From Ampelocalamus luodianensis (taxonomy: Eukaryota > Streptophyta > Magnoliopsida > Poales > Poaceae), in assembly GCA_036346255.1 (NCBI GenBank), contig CM070619.1, forward strand, positions 43,527,564 through 43,591,563: a DNA stretch of 64,000 bases. The letters are read 5' to 3'. Below, piece by piece: positions 22,676 through 35,600 of this stretch. A program made the position numbers and the translations under genes. Position 1 is the stretch's first letter. Each line of letters opens with the position of its first letter. Under the pieces are notes generated by a model. It ran no database searches, had not been told where the DNA came from, and saw only the letters and a program-made list of their open reading frames with translations.

Positions 22676-24818
22676 AGGAATCTCGACCTCGAGATTCACA
22701 CAAGACCGGGGAACAGGTTGGGAAAATCTCGCTGCATCTTTGATTCCTTTTCCCATGTTGCTTCTTCCTCTGTATGATTTTTCCAGAGAACCTTGCAAAA
22801 TTTGATATTCTTGCCCCTCAACTGTCTTTCTGTGGTATCAAGTATCATCAAAGGTTCTTCTTTATAGGTCAAATCATTCTGCAGTTCTATCTCTTCAAGT
22901 GGTACCTATTCTGACGGTTGCCTCAAGCATTTTCTGAGTTGAGATACATGGAACACATCATGTATACCAGCTGGATTTGGTGTCAAGTGTAACTTGTATG
23001 CCACTTCTCCTATTCTCTCCACAATTTTGTAGGGACCAATATATCTTGGAGCTAATTTTCCCTTCACTTGAAATCTTCGCACTGTTTTGAACGGTGTAAC
23101 TTTCAGGTATACCAGATCTCCTATTTCAAAACTCAGATCTTTTCTGCGTTTATCTGCATATTCCTTCTGACGGCTTTGAGCAATCTTCATCTTGTCTCTT
23201 ATCATTCTGACTTGATCTTCTGAGTCATGTGCTATCTGAGGCCCTAGTAATTGTCTCTCCCCTGTGTCTGTCCAGTTTAATGGTGTTCTGCACTGCTTGC
23301 CATACAGAGCTTCAAAAGGTGCCATCTTGATATGGTTCGATAACTGTTATTGTAGGAGAATTCTGCAAAAGGTAAACATTTATCCCAAGTTGCTCCATAA
23401 GCTAAAGCACTTGCTAACAACATATCTTCTAATATTTCGTTTACTCTTTCTGTCTGTCCTCCAGTCTGTGGTTGGTAGGCGGTGCTGAATGCCAAATCTG
23501 TTCCCATGGCTTCATGTAATTTCTTCCAGAATTTAGATGTGAACTGAGCCCCTCTATCCGACACTATTCTCTTTGGAATCCCATGTAATGATATTATCTT
23601 AGTGAGGTACAATTCTGCCAATTTACTTTTTCATATGTCTGCTGAATTGGGATAAAATGCGCCACTTTTGTTAGTCTATCCACTATTACCTATATTGTGT
23701 CGAATCCTTTTTGTGTCTTTGGCAATGCTGTGATGAAATCCATGCCAATTTCTTCCCACTTCCAATCTGGCACTGGTAGGGGTTGTAACAATCCTGCAGG
23801 CTTCTGATGGTTTATTTTAATCTTCTGACAAATGTCGCACTGGGCTATATACTCAGCTATTTCTCTTTTCATCTTTTTCCACTAAAATCTTTTCTTCAAG
23901 TCTTGGTATATTTTTGTTCCCCCTGGATGTATTGAGAATTGTGATGAGTGAGCTTCTTGTAGAATCAACTGTTTCAGTTCCTCTTTGTTTGGTACACACA
24001 GGCGGCCTTTAAACCGTATTACTCCTTGATCGTCCTTCTTGAATTCTGCTATTTCTCTGTCCTGATTATCCGTCAAGAGTTGCTGAATTTCCTGATCTTC
24101 CTGTTGTGCTTGTTTAACTTGATCATTTAAGTTTGACTGTATCTCCAAAGTTGATATTGATCCATGTTCGACTATTTCCAAGTTTAGCTGCTGCATTTCC
24201 AGTATTAACTGTGACTGACATTCCCGTAAAGCATTCAAGCTATGATACGTCTTTCTACTAAGTGCATCTGCCACGACATTTGCTTTTCCCGGTGGTACCA
24301 ATATCAAGATCGTAATTTTTAATCAATTCTAGCCATCTTCTCTGCTCGAGATTTAAGTCCGGCCGAGTGAATATGTATTTCAGACTCTTGTGGTCCGAAA
24401 ATACCTCACAATGATTTCCTAGCAAATAATGCCTCAAAAATTTCAAAGAGTGAACCACTGCGCTAACTCCAAATCATGTGTGGGATAATTTTCTTCATGA
24501 GTTCTCAAACTGTCTTGAAGCATATGCCACAACTTTCCCATCTTGCATCAATACACAACCTAATCCTTGTTTTGAAGCATCACAATAAATCAAAATCCTT
24601 TGCAGGATTTGGAAGTATGAGTACTGGGGTAGTGGTCAATTTGTCTTTCAACTCCTGAAAGTTTTTCTCACAATCGTCCGTCCACTTGAAAGGAATTTGT
24701 TTTCTAAGAAGCTAAGTGAGTGGGCGAGCAATCTTTAAGAAATTTTCTATAAATCTGCGGTAATATCCCGCCAGACCTAAGAAACTTCTTATCTCCGTCA
24801 CTGTCTTTGGTCGTCTCC
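22676..24818 (-). pseudogene. Pol remnant of the second gypsy family (RT end, RNase H, integrase, chromodomain)
   Basis: The upper end, about 24,818, enters RT at RPKTVTEIRSFLGLAGYYRRFIENFLKIARP. RNase H follows (HSLKFLRHYLLGNHCEVFSDHKSLKYIFT, about 24,350-24,458), then the integrase zinc region (HSSQFSIHPG and CDICQKIK), the integrase core (IGMDFITALPK; ISDRGAQF-type VSDRGAQFTSKFWKKLHEAMGTDLAFSTAYQPQT; TERVNEILEDM), the integrase C-terminus (GKLAPRYIGPYKIVERIGEVAYKLHL; HDVFHVSQLRKCL) and a chromodomain-like tail (EEEATWEKES). All three catalytic integrase positions are readable, but in several frames. There is an in-frame TAG after RQPSE (near 22,907) and breaks near 23,620, 23,885 and 24,300. 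The RT core, protease and gag are missing on this side. Confidence 0.85.
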
Positions 24819-26000
24819 ATCCTCCGTGACCGCATCAATACCCCTCGCGCAACGGCACACATCGATCGATAGCCGGTGGGGCATGCATGCGATGGCGCGC
24901 GAGATATGCGTGGGTAGCCTCGTGTAGGCCTCACCGCCTCCATCCTCCGCACCAAGAAACAACCGTGTGGTTATATAACCACAAGAAATTGCACCGTAAC
25001 TTCGTAAACCTGGGCTGCTTGTTATTCGACCTAGCTCGCTAAACTTGAACTCTTGATTCACAGGCCCCGCTAAGCTGTCTACCAAAAACAGCGATCGTCT
25101 ATATGTAAACTTGTGTCGTTATTCCAACTAGCTCTCTAAACCTGAACTCTTGATCTCGTGCCCCGCCAAGCTGGCTAACAGAAGCAGCGATCCTCTAGAT
25201 GCGACGATCCTCTAGATGCGACGACCGCATGCAAGTTTAGGGAGTAGCTCCGTAAACTTACGATGTTATTCTCTCTAAACTTGAACTCTTGATTCTCAGG
25301 CCCCGCCAAGCTGTATAACAGCAGCAGCGATCGTCTAGATGCGACGACCACAAGCAAGTTGAAGGAGCTACAGTGTAATCCCCTGTATCTATATAATATA
25401 GTAACGGTAGCGCTGCACTGCGCGCCTGCATGTGGTGTAGGCCTGTGCCGGTGTGGAGGTCCGTCGCCTCAATCTATCAGTCATCTTCTCCATCGCCCAT
25501 TGTTGGGTGATGTTAGGTCTCCTCCAAGCCCCAACGCTGGCATGGAGTGGAGTAGACTCTGCATTATGCTACGCTACTCACGCTGCGCTACTCACGCTGC
25601 GCTACGCAGGTGGCCAAAGCTGCGTTGTATTGGCAAGCTCCACGTTTGCCTTCTTAGACCTCGAGCAATGGGACTCGACTCCAATAATTGGGGCCGTGAG
25701 TGTACGTACATAACATATGTATGCATATACAGCTCGTGATGCTAGTTTTCCGCAGGAAAGGAAAGCAAAGGAAAGAAAGCTGCAAAGGTAGGAGCAGGAC
25801 CTCCTTCCCACGTCGCTCGCAAGTGCCTGCTAGTAAGTAGTACAGTACGTCTACGTGTTGCTCCGCTGTGCTCGCTTCCTGGGTCCAAGCCTACCTCAGC
25901 CTGAACGCGTGATTGCACTTGAACGTGGTAGATAGATTGAGCTCCGCATTCACATCCTGCTAATGCAAGCAAAACCAAGCCGTACTGTGCTCCACCCCCA
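24819..26000. other. Unassigned sequence between gypsy remnant and importin gene
   Basis: About 1.2 kb without a recognisable gene. It holds a set of imperfect tandem repeats (25,000-25,375), a short CGCTACTCACGCTG run near 25,570-25,610, and otherwise unremarkable mixed-composition DNA. Open frames of 60-126 codons occur on both strands with no domain. It lies downstream of the 3' end of the importin gene. Confidence 0.4.
25000..25375. repeat. Imperfect tandem repeats, about 110-140 bp units, three copies
   Basis: Units share the order CTAAACTTGAACTCTTGATT, CAGGCCCCGC(C/T)AAGCTG, AACAGC...CAGCGATC, CTCTAGATGCGACGA and GTAAACTT. Copies begin near 25,038, 25,135 and 25,275. The middle copy carries a further 17-bp direct doubling of GATCCTCTAGATGCGAC at about 25,191-25,224. 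No gene or transposon terminus is evident. Confidence 0.65.
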
Positions 26001-26625
26001 TGAGACTACAACCCTAACGAAACATAATAAAATACAGGAAATCAAGGTGATTATGCAGCAGAGCGGTAACAAATCGTTTGCCCTTTCAAAATAAATTGCC
26101 TAAACTCAAAGATACATCACCTCTTGCAAAAAGAAACCATATATCGCAGGCCCCATTGGAACCGCACGGTAATGCCTAGACAAGCACCAAACCATATACA
26201 CACTAGTCTAACACCGAACCGTCCTACAAACTCGTGACCCGGAGATGCACCCCACCACCACAGGGGGCTCCCCAACAAATGCTCTTACAAGCCCCACCCC
26301 CCAACCAACAAAATTTAGTGGCCCAAACAGCATGACAAGCGAGTGTCCTCAGGAAGAGAAACTTTCCAGCGTCACGCTCGCACGGCCGAGTCACCGATAA
26401 CGGCCCAGCGGGAAAATGACTACCGGTGACGGATTACCCAAGAAGGCTCTATCATCATCGGCTTCACCTCTCGCAAGGATAAAATTGGCCTGCCTTGAAG
26501 GGTACAGGACTAAGGCTCCAAAACTCATTACCTGCGATCGCCGAATCACAGGATACTGACCCGCCGCTTGTACACATTGGCGAAATGGCAACGATATCCA
26601 AGACAAACCACCTATGCATTATGGC
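26001..26625 (-). other. Probable 3' untranslated region of the importin gene
   Basis: This follows the TGA stop of the importin gene on the minus strand. No further coding exon of the family is expected after the final LEKANAQC. Open frames here show no homology that I recognise. The real transcript end cannot be placed, because no convincing minus-strand AATAAA was found. The lower boundary is arbitrary. Confidence 0.35.
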
Positions 26626-29600
26626 TCAGCACTGTGCGTTTGCCTTCTCCAACTTCTCCTTCTCGATCTCAACTCTTCTTTCCTCAGCATGTTGAGCTAT
26701 GCCATTAGCAAGCGCCTGGTAGCGGAAGTCAAGAGTTTGCATGAGGTTCTGGAACCTGGCTGGATCAGATGCTTGCAAACCTGTCGCAAACGGTTACTCA
26801 CTTGTGAGAACTTCAGCACATGTTTTTGGGAGAAAAGAAGCATTTGATAGCAAAACATCCACACTACCTTGGACGGTTTCAACAAAGAAAATGAACGGAT
26901 CCACCTCATCAATCGGTGATTGCAGCTCCTCGTCATCGCTGAAATCGTCATCCGAGTCATCATCCTCATCAGCTGGCTGGAAGCCTCTAGCCTGCATCCA
27001 CAAAAGATATCAGAACTTCAGAAGTGATCAGACAATATATCCTCAACAAAAGACTGTCATTTTCACACTACCCATGAATCTGAACAGGAAATGGATATAT
27101 CCACACAAACAAACAGGTACCTTAGGTATCAAAAGATTCTTACTATGATAAGAAATGAAAGAATAATGTTTAGAGCCCAGAGATACGTGAAGCAGCAGTC
27201 AAAGATTGCAACAGACCTCTGCAGCTAGTTTCTGAAGATGAAGACTGTTTACTTCATCGCCATCTTCATCATCATCAAGACCCATTTCTTTATCAGATTC
27301 AACTTCGTCATCGTCATCTTCATCAGCATCGAAGCCATCCATATCAGCAGCAGCAGCAGCATTTTTCTTAGATTCTGCTTTTTTTAATATAAAAAAAAAG
27401 ACCAACACAAATGACAAACTTAAGCTAGGAACGTTACAGATGAGAGAATAACCATATAATGCAAAAAAGGAAGAAGAAAAGAAGACACAAAATGATACCC
27501 CCACTAAGATAAGAAAAACTCATCAGGACACCACACTCAGCAAAATAAGCAAGACAACAATAAAAAAGCTTAACCTAACAGAATTCAAAGTTTAAACCAA
27601 CACATATTACATTAAGTTGACCAAGTTCACTACATCGAGTGCAAGGAGTTGATCAGTAATATCAAAATATGGGGCCCACCAACTGAGCATTACACAACAA
27701 CAATATCTTCCAAAAGCAACCACCAAAACAAACAAAATGCAGTAAAACGGATGCAAACTCCACCTGCAACTTGATCTTTGTAAGCAACAAGTAGATCAAG
27801 TGATGCTTTGACAATACGATCTAGAGCTTCTGCTGGAATATGATCTGCTGGAAGGCCAATAAGCGAGGTCAGTCCCAAGCAGCAAACCTTCTTATCATGT
27901 TCTCTGCAAATAAAGCAATACAAAAATCTCAGTTCATTGTAGGCCATACTAGGAAGAAATAAGATCTTGCAGAACTTAGAAAATACCGTACCTCTTGAAA
28001 TTGGCTCGCATACCACTCTTTTTCACTTGTTGTAACATAACAAACCAAAGGTTAAAAATTTCTGTTGCAACCCCAAGTTTATGTAAAGTTGCAAGTGTCA
28101 ATGAAGGGTTATAGTAGAGCGCATTAGCAGTCTGCAAGTAGCACATGAAGGTTCTTAGGTACATATGTAGTAAATAGATAACACATAACGTTCAGTCCCT
28201 GATGAGTAAACCCTATCTTGCATGTGAACCTTACTAATGTTAATATATAAATGCAAATATAGATGATCATCTTGCTAACAAGATCAAACAAATAAAGCGG
28301 AACAAGGTCCCTGGCTTAAGATGAGTATTGCGCAGGAGATAATTTGTCTATACAAGGCAAGAACATAAATCATTGACAACATTAAGTATTGCTAACTGCG
28401 CGCTACAACAAATTAATACATAAATGTCATCGCTGATTTATGAATATATTGGAACTCTCATTGATACAAAATCTAGAAACTAGAGTTACATTGTTTTGCT
28501 GCAGTGCATTAACCATAGCTAATGAAGACAATCATCAAAGGCTATCAGTACAACCTTAAGTATTCAGCTAACCCAAATGAAGCAGTGCAGAATATCAATC
28601 CACAATGGGGTATCAAAAACCATGAGGTAAACAGGCAATAAGTTGGCTGTCTTTTATTTTTGTTAATACTTTTTTCCCACATTTCTACATAATATTGCTA
28701 GATAATGTATTGAATTACAATTACCTTACCACCTGGTTCCAAACTTCAAATAGTTCAAAATAAACGGTATTAGGTGTAAATCAAGTGTAACATTTGAAAG
28801 AACTGGCTCGCAACCCTAGCTGAGTTGAACTGTTGATCCAGACAATAGTTGGTTGGCCTTTTTTTAACTTGATCCAGACAAATCTCTCATAATATCATAA
28901 ATCATATCACCAATTGGTGAAGGCACACAAAAAACCTATACCACAGTCCAGTCTCATCACACCTTAAGGAAAATTCCACTTTACTCCCCTTAAGTACCCT
29001 GTTTGTCCGCTTAACCCCCGGATTCCCAATTAACCCCTTGAACTTCTAATGCTGGATCACTTCAACCCTGAGGCCGGTTTTGAGAGTGGCTTTGCCACTG
29101 TGGACGCCGCGTAACCCGGTTTTGCCACCATGGCATCATACATAGACGCTGAAAGCCTGACATCAGCTTCAGCATCCATCTGTGCTTCCAAGTGGCAATA
29201 CTGCCATCCACGTTATCAAAACTGCTAAGCAAAACCGGTCTCGGGTGTTAAGGGAACAAGTATTGGAACATCAGGGGGTTAAGATGACAAATATGATACT
29301 TTAGGGGAGTAAAGTGGACTTTTCCCCACCTTAAAAGCTCTTTCATGCCAAAAAAAAAAACAAAGGCTCTAACACAGCTACAAATGTTATAGTAGTAGTT
29401 GCAGTGTGATATAACAGCTAGCTAGTGCCAGTTGTTGGAATGAACCCCTTGATCTATTCCAATGGGCCAAAGGCCAAACATGCAAGTTACAGTAGTAGGC
29501 AAATATGCAAAGAGCACCCTATACAAGCTACATATCAATAACTTGATCCTGCACCTGCGATCTCATCTCATGTATGAAACATCTACGCCAATGTGCTTGG

Positions 29601-32600
29601 TGAGCTCATACTTCATTTGATCTCAAGCAATGCTGATCGCGCTAGTACTGTCTAATAAGAGAGGAGTCGGTGTAGAAGCGAAAACACCGAAATCCTCAGG
29701 TAGCCACCGAAGCCAAGTGATCTCAGTTGTCAACGCCGCCATGACTCGCAACTCAGCCTCAGCACTCGAACGGAAGACGGCAGCCTGTTTCTTCGTCTTC
29801 CAGGCAATCAGGGAGGTACAAAAAAAACACAATAGGTATAAAGAGACCGACGATCAGAAGGATCGATAGCCCAGATCGCATCAGAGTATGCCTGAAGCTG
29901 CAGAGAGCTGGAGCGAGGAAAGAAAAGGCGACGACTGATGGTTCCGCAAAGATATCACAGAACACGAAGAAGGTGACTAGTGGAGCTAAGTGAGGACATA
30001 AACGAACTGACTCGAAATGTAAACTGAGTGGGAAATGTCAGGTCAAGCGATCCCAAGGTAGACGAGACCTCGACAAGACGGCGAGAGAGTGGGATCTCGA
30101 GAGGATCCTATCAATGGGCCAAGGTGAACACTAAGCTCCATAGGAGTGTCCACTAGGCGCTGATCAATAAGACAAGCGTGAGTAAGGATATCCTGAATGT
30201 ACTTCTCCTAGGAGAGATAGTAGCCCTCAGGTGTAGAGGTGACCTCAAACCCAAGGAAGTAACAAAGAGGACCCAAATCAGACATCAAGAACTGCTCACT
30301 GAGACGTTCCTTCACAAAATCAATGTATTGAGTCATCCCTAGTAATAATCATATCATCCATATAGAGAAGGAAGAGCGGTCAAACCAGACACAACGGGCT
30401 TCCTTGAGCCATAGAGAGAGCGACAAAGGCGACAAACCACACCATCAAGGGCAGAATAGCCAAAGGGTGGCTACATATATACCTCCTCACGCGGCTTGCC
30501 ATTGAGAAAGGCATTCTTGACGTCCAGCTAAAAGGTGGATCACTATCAAACAGAAGCCACAACAAGGAGAATGCGAACAGTGGTCAAGTGGGCAACAGGT
30601 GCGAAGGTCTCATCGTAGTCATGATCATGCTCCTGCTGAATACCGCACGCCACAAGGCAAGCCATGTAGCGCTCAAGAAAACCATCCGAGCAGGTCTTGA
30701 TCTTGTACACCGACTTGCACGCGATAGGAGTGGCGCATAGGTAAAGGCACAAGATCCCAAGTGCTAGTATGCTCCAAGGAAACAATCTCCTAAGACATCG
30801 CGAGCTGCCACTCGGGGCGAGCAGCAACCTCACGGTAGATCATAGGCTCAGAAAGAGCAACATCTGCGAAGCCATAACGCTCAGCAGGCCTCCTAGTGCG
30901 ACGATCACGAAGATCGTATCTGGGAGAAGGTGGGATAGTACCTAGCAAGAACGGAGAAGAAGAGCTAGGAACAGGGCCCAGCAAAGACGAAGGTTCAACT
31001 AGAGGAGTAGGCCGAGGACAGCGAGAGTAGTGGAAGGTTAAGGGTGGAATCTCAACACAAGAGCTGGAAGGAACCTCTGGTGGAGAGGGAAGCGAAAGTG
31101 GAGGCGGAAGCGAAACAAAAGTTGAAAGCTAAGGGTCAGGAAAAGTCGAAATGAGATTGACTCAACAAGAAAATCTGAGCTGGCAGTAGGGGTACGAGGG
31201 TAGTAAGGTCGGGACTCACCGAAGGTGACATCCTGGGAGATCCTCACCTGACGAGCAACAGGGTCGTAGCAACGATAACCCTTATACTCAGTACTGTAGC
31301 CAAGAAAAACACACTCAACTGACTGAGCAGTTAGCTTGATGTGATCACAAGGTGAAAGGACGAAGCAGACACAGCCGAAACAACGAAGATGACTGTACTC
31401 TGGAGCCCGGCCGTAGAGACGCTCGATAGGAGTAGAGCCCGGAGAGCAGTGGAAGGATGCATGTTGATGAGGAAAGCAGTAGTGGAGACAGACTCAGCCT
31501 AGAAATGAGGTGAAACAGAAGAGACAAGCATGAGAGCGCGAGCAATCTCAAGCAAATGACAATGCTTACGCTCAGAGACACCGTTTTGAACATGAGCACC
31601 AGGGCAAGAGTACTAGGGAAAAGTACCCTGCTCAGCGAGAAAATGATGCAAAGCAGCAGATAGGTATTCCCCAGCAGAGTCAACACGAAACATACGAATA
31701 GCCGAATCAAACTAAGTACGAACCATGGTGACAAACATCTGGTAAATAGACACAACCTGACTGCGAGTGGACATAAAGTAGCTCCAAGTATAACGATAAT
31801 AATCACAAATAAATATCACATAGTATCGATGACTCCTTTTGAAACGAAGGGAGCCGGACCCCAAACATCAATGTGAACAAGATCAAAAGGACGAGCAGAA
31901 ATAGAATCACTAGAGAAATAGAAGAGCTACAGCTGCTTGCCAAACAAAGGAGCGGAGAGGGAGGAAGAGGCGGCGGCGGCGGCGGTGAATAGTAGCTAGG
32001 GTTAGGGTTGGGGTTGGTGAGAGGGAGTGTCATGACTCTGGTACCATGTTGGAATAAACCCCTTAATCTATTCCAATAGGTCGAAGGCCAAATATACAAG
32101 TTACAGAAGTAGGTAAATATGCAAAGAATACCCTATACAAGCTACCTATCTAACATCTAACACCAGTGATAGAACTGCTAGTGTTTTTAGTAACGGTGTA
32201 AAATATTATGGACATCTTGTTAAATTATTGTGGATGAACTAGATTTACTGTCATTCTGGACTATCCGTTCTCTTTTTCTGATTTTGCAATCTATCATACT
32301 TGATTTAGAGCATTCCGTTAAAATTTGAGAACTAGTAGTGCTTAGTTTATGGTTTACAATTTGGATTTTAAGGTTAGGCAGTACTAGTACTGTAGTTATG
32401 ATTTTAACACCATTTGTATCTTTTCTTTGTTAGCCAACTTAGTTCTAAGCAGGGAACAATTTGGTGGTAATAAGCCGGTTGGCAGTTTTACTGCCAATTA
32501 CCAATTAACATTGCACCTGACTGTTATACATAAACAAATTGGATCGGCTACAATAGAGATTCAGAACAATTATTTTATAAAAACCAGGCCAATAACCACT

Positions 32601-35600
32601 GGAAACTGGCAGGTGTCAGTGATAACCAGTTTCATATGTAGAATAGACACGATTTTCAAAAAACAAACTCAACCAGTATCCTTACAGATTCCCACTGCTA
32701 ACAGGCTACCAGGCTGTTTGCAAGAACCAGTTCGGTACTGAGTTTGAAACCATGGTTCTAAGATAGTAAGATACTTTAGGCCACATACATGACATTGTGT
32801 GTCAAGGAAATATCTTATTGCAAATCCATCTTTGGGTGACAAGTTTGCACTAGATACTTCCCCTTAGACCTCGTTTGGATGGACCAAGATAGCCTAGGAT
32901 CCCGACCCATCCACATAGAAAATAGGCCGTGATCACAGGCCATCCCGGCACATCCACGTGGAAGTTAGTTGATCTCCCACGAGGATGGGACAAGGCCTTA
33001 CTTGCCAGTACTGAAAAACGGAGAATTAAAAGTGAATAACAATTAACACCCATAAAAAGTATAGCAGAATTTGAAAATTCAATACAACAATCAGGGCTCT
33101 TGGATGATTAGCATGAGCCAGAAATAATTTTTAATAAAGGCATCTTCATATTGCATCTTACCACTTGTACAAGGAGGCATTTCAAATATGGTTTCTGTGC
33201 TCGACGCAACCGATCAATCGTAAGCCTGAGGTAAGGCTCAACCCATTGATCCGCATGGCCTTTGCAGTTCTGGAAAACCACTTCGATGAGCTTGGGAGCA
33301 GGCTCAATATCAGAATCTTCCATGTTTTGGTCCATCATAATCTACAAGTAATGACAATTATCAACAAAAAGCTAATACCATGCATATTAACTTCACAAGA
33401 AAGTATTAACTCCACTCACAGATGATAGTGCATTCCACAAGCTTTGCTGATAATCAGGGTCTTTGCACGCAAGAAAATGATCGGTGCCCCGGGAAACGTA
33501 GTTGTCCAATGGAACAAGAATATCTGTTGGGAAAGATTAAAAACGCTAAGACCAAGCGGCAAACAGTTTCTCTTAAACTTAAAAATGCAATTGTTTTAAG
33601 GTTTCATTTGCAGACAACAGGTCTTTTAAACAAAACTTGATAGCATGGAAGAACCAAAATGAACGGCAGAAGATGTTTTTCCCTCAGATAAATGCAAGAA
33701 ACATCAGTAAAGATGGCAGCCAAAGCAACAATTCCATATATTACTGGGGCTTTACTAGCTGCTGCAGAAGTGCACGTGCAGTCATGCACCCTGGCAGATT
33801 ATACTGATGAAATGGAAATCCCCAACGGCCCAACCTTGGGATAGGCATGAACACAAAGGGTGGGTGGAAAAGATGAAAGTGCAAAAATTGTACTGTTGCA
33901 AGCATAGATCTACGATTTCCATGTGCCTCAAATAAATAAGGAAAATTGACTAGGGGACACTGCAAAACTGTGTATTGCTAAGACACTAAATCTGAGGCTG
34001 ACAAGTGGGCCATGGGCCGTGAGATAACAGTGTCCTGTAGCAAAATGCAAATCTTTGGTAGTGTCCTGTAGCAAATTTCCCCCTAACGTCTTTTAACGAA
34101 CTCACAGCCTCCTAATAATAACAAGAGAAACCAATGAGAATTACAAACAGATTAAAAATTAAAAGAGTACAGCACAGATGGATTTAGCATACTAAACATA
34201 AAGGTTAAAATAGCACACCACAATTTTGGGGCCACTGGAACCTTGTGGCTGGAGCTGTAGACAACAGTTTAGCTACAGCAGTGGACTTTAGCTTAGCTAC
34301 ACTCTACTACAGAAACTGGATGCAACAATAAGATGAACTAAATGCCTTGGAGAACTGAAAACACACTGATAGCAAAGAAAAATGTTCACCTTAGGTCCCT
34401 AAACTTGCACAGGTGTTTCACTTGAGTCTTTGAACTCGAGAATCACTTATTTAGATCACTAAACGTGTAAAAGTAAGTCATTAGAGGTCCAAACGCCACT
34501 TACTGATAATTAAAAATGTCATGGCATTGGGCCTTAATCTAAATTGTCATTTGACCACATGATAGCTGTGTAAATCCATGGACAATCCATGTTATTTGAA
34601 TTTAAAGGTTTTGTATGTTTTTGGACAAATTTAACAAGGTTCCCATTTATCTTACTTAGCACGCATCTGGTCCAATTTTAGCTTAAATAGGATCAAAGAT
34701 TCACCCCATCCTAATTGCTAATTATTAAGCCAGCTTTGGACTTTGGACCTATCATGTGTCATAAGTTTAGGAACCTAAATATGCCGTCCTTTTATTTCAG
34801 GGACAAAACTGACACACCCATGCAAGTTGAGGGACCTAGGTTGCACTTCACTCTAGCAAAAAAATATGCAGTTATCAGTTAGTGTGGTAGAAAACCTCAT
34901 CTATTGAAACAAAAATTATGTTCAAGACAACGTAAACCAGAAAACAGAAGCAGCAAAACATGTTCGCACGTCATAATAGGCTAGACCCCATGGCTGCCCC
35001 TTACCATCAACTATACAAACCTCAAAATATTTCATGTAAGGTAATAATAGCTTATGTAAGAAGACTAAATGCCTAAAAGGACCAATATATGCAGATTGTT
35101 AACTATAAAAAACACTATATCAATCTACCAAGAACAGATTAACAATTGCTTACAACAACAACAAAGCCTTTGGTCCCAAACAAGTTAGGGTAAACTAGGA
35201 ATGAAACCTCCTCAAAGTCAAAGAGATGAGTCTTGTAAAATAATAATAATAATAGTAATAGTAATAATAAAGCTAAAACCCTAAACCGTACAACCTGTCA
35301 TCTGAGCCGAGAGCCTAAAACACCGTCCCTAAACCTTCTTATGGTTCTGGTGCGTGGATCGCTAACTTCCATGCGCTCCTATCCAAATCTAATTCTTTAG
35401 CTACATCCCAATCCCTCAAATCTCTTTTAACTGCTTCCTCCCACGTCAGTCTTGGTCGACTTCTGCCTCTTCTTACGTTTTCAGTACGTCTTAAAATTCC
35501 ACTACGTACCGGTGTCTCAGAAGGCCTCCGTTGAAGATGTCTAAACCATCCCAAACGATGTTGGACAAGCTTCTCTTCAATTGGTGCTACCCCCACCCTA

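Larger units (their letters stand above)
29433..32162 (-). mobile_element. Ty1/copia retrotransposon with 116-bp LTRs, gag and protease deleted
   Basis: Near-identical terminal repeats (29,433 to about 29,546, and 32,047-32,162) start TGTTGGAAT, and the outer ends are TG/CA. The 5-bp target duplication CCAGT is perfect (29,428-29,432 and 32,163-32,167). On the minus strand a primer site TGGTACCAGAGT follows the upper LTR directly. Total length is 2,730 bp. It lies in intron 17 in the same orientation as the host gene. The short LTRs and pol order (integrase before RT) define copia. Internal frames are broken. Confidence 0.9.
28132..33161 (-). other. Intron 17 of the importin gene (5.0 kb), transposon-filled
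   Basis: Lies between exon 17 (VQV) and exon 18 (TANALYYNPSL). It contains a hAT-type MITE (28,968-29,326) and a 2.7-kb copia element (29,433-32,162), each with target duplications. A conspicuous GACCTCGTTTGGATG start near 32,869 may mark another old insertion, but I could not find its other end. Nothing else recognisable. Confidence 0.8.

Noticed and set aside
21696..22703. Open frame of 335 codons on the minus strand, rich in Pro, Ala and Arg
   Set aside because: It lies in the GC-rich third of a complete LTR, crosses the LTR boundary and polypurine tract, and has no domain. High GC explains the lack of stops.
26391..26606. Additional exon or small gene after the importin stop
   Set aside because: The family ends at KANAQC. 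This frame has no homology that I recognise and sits in the expected 3' UTR.
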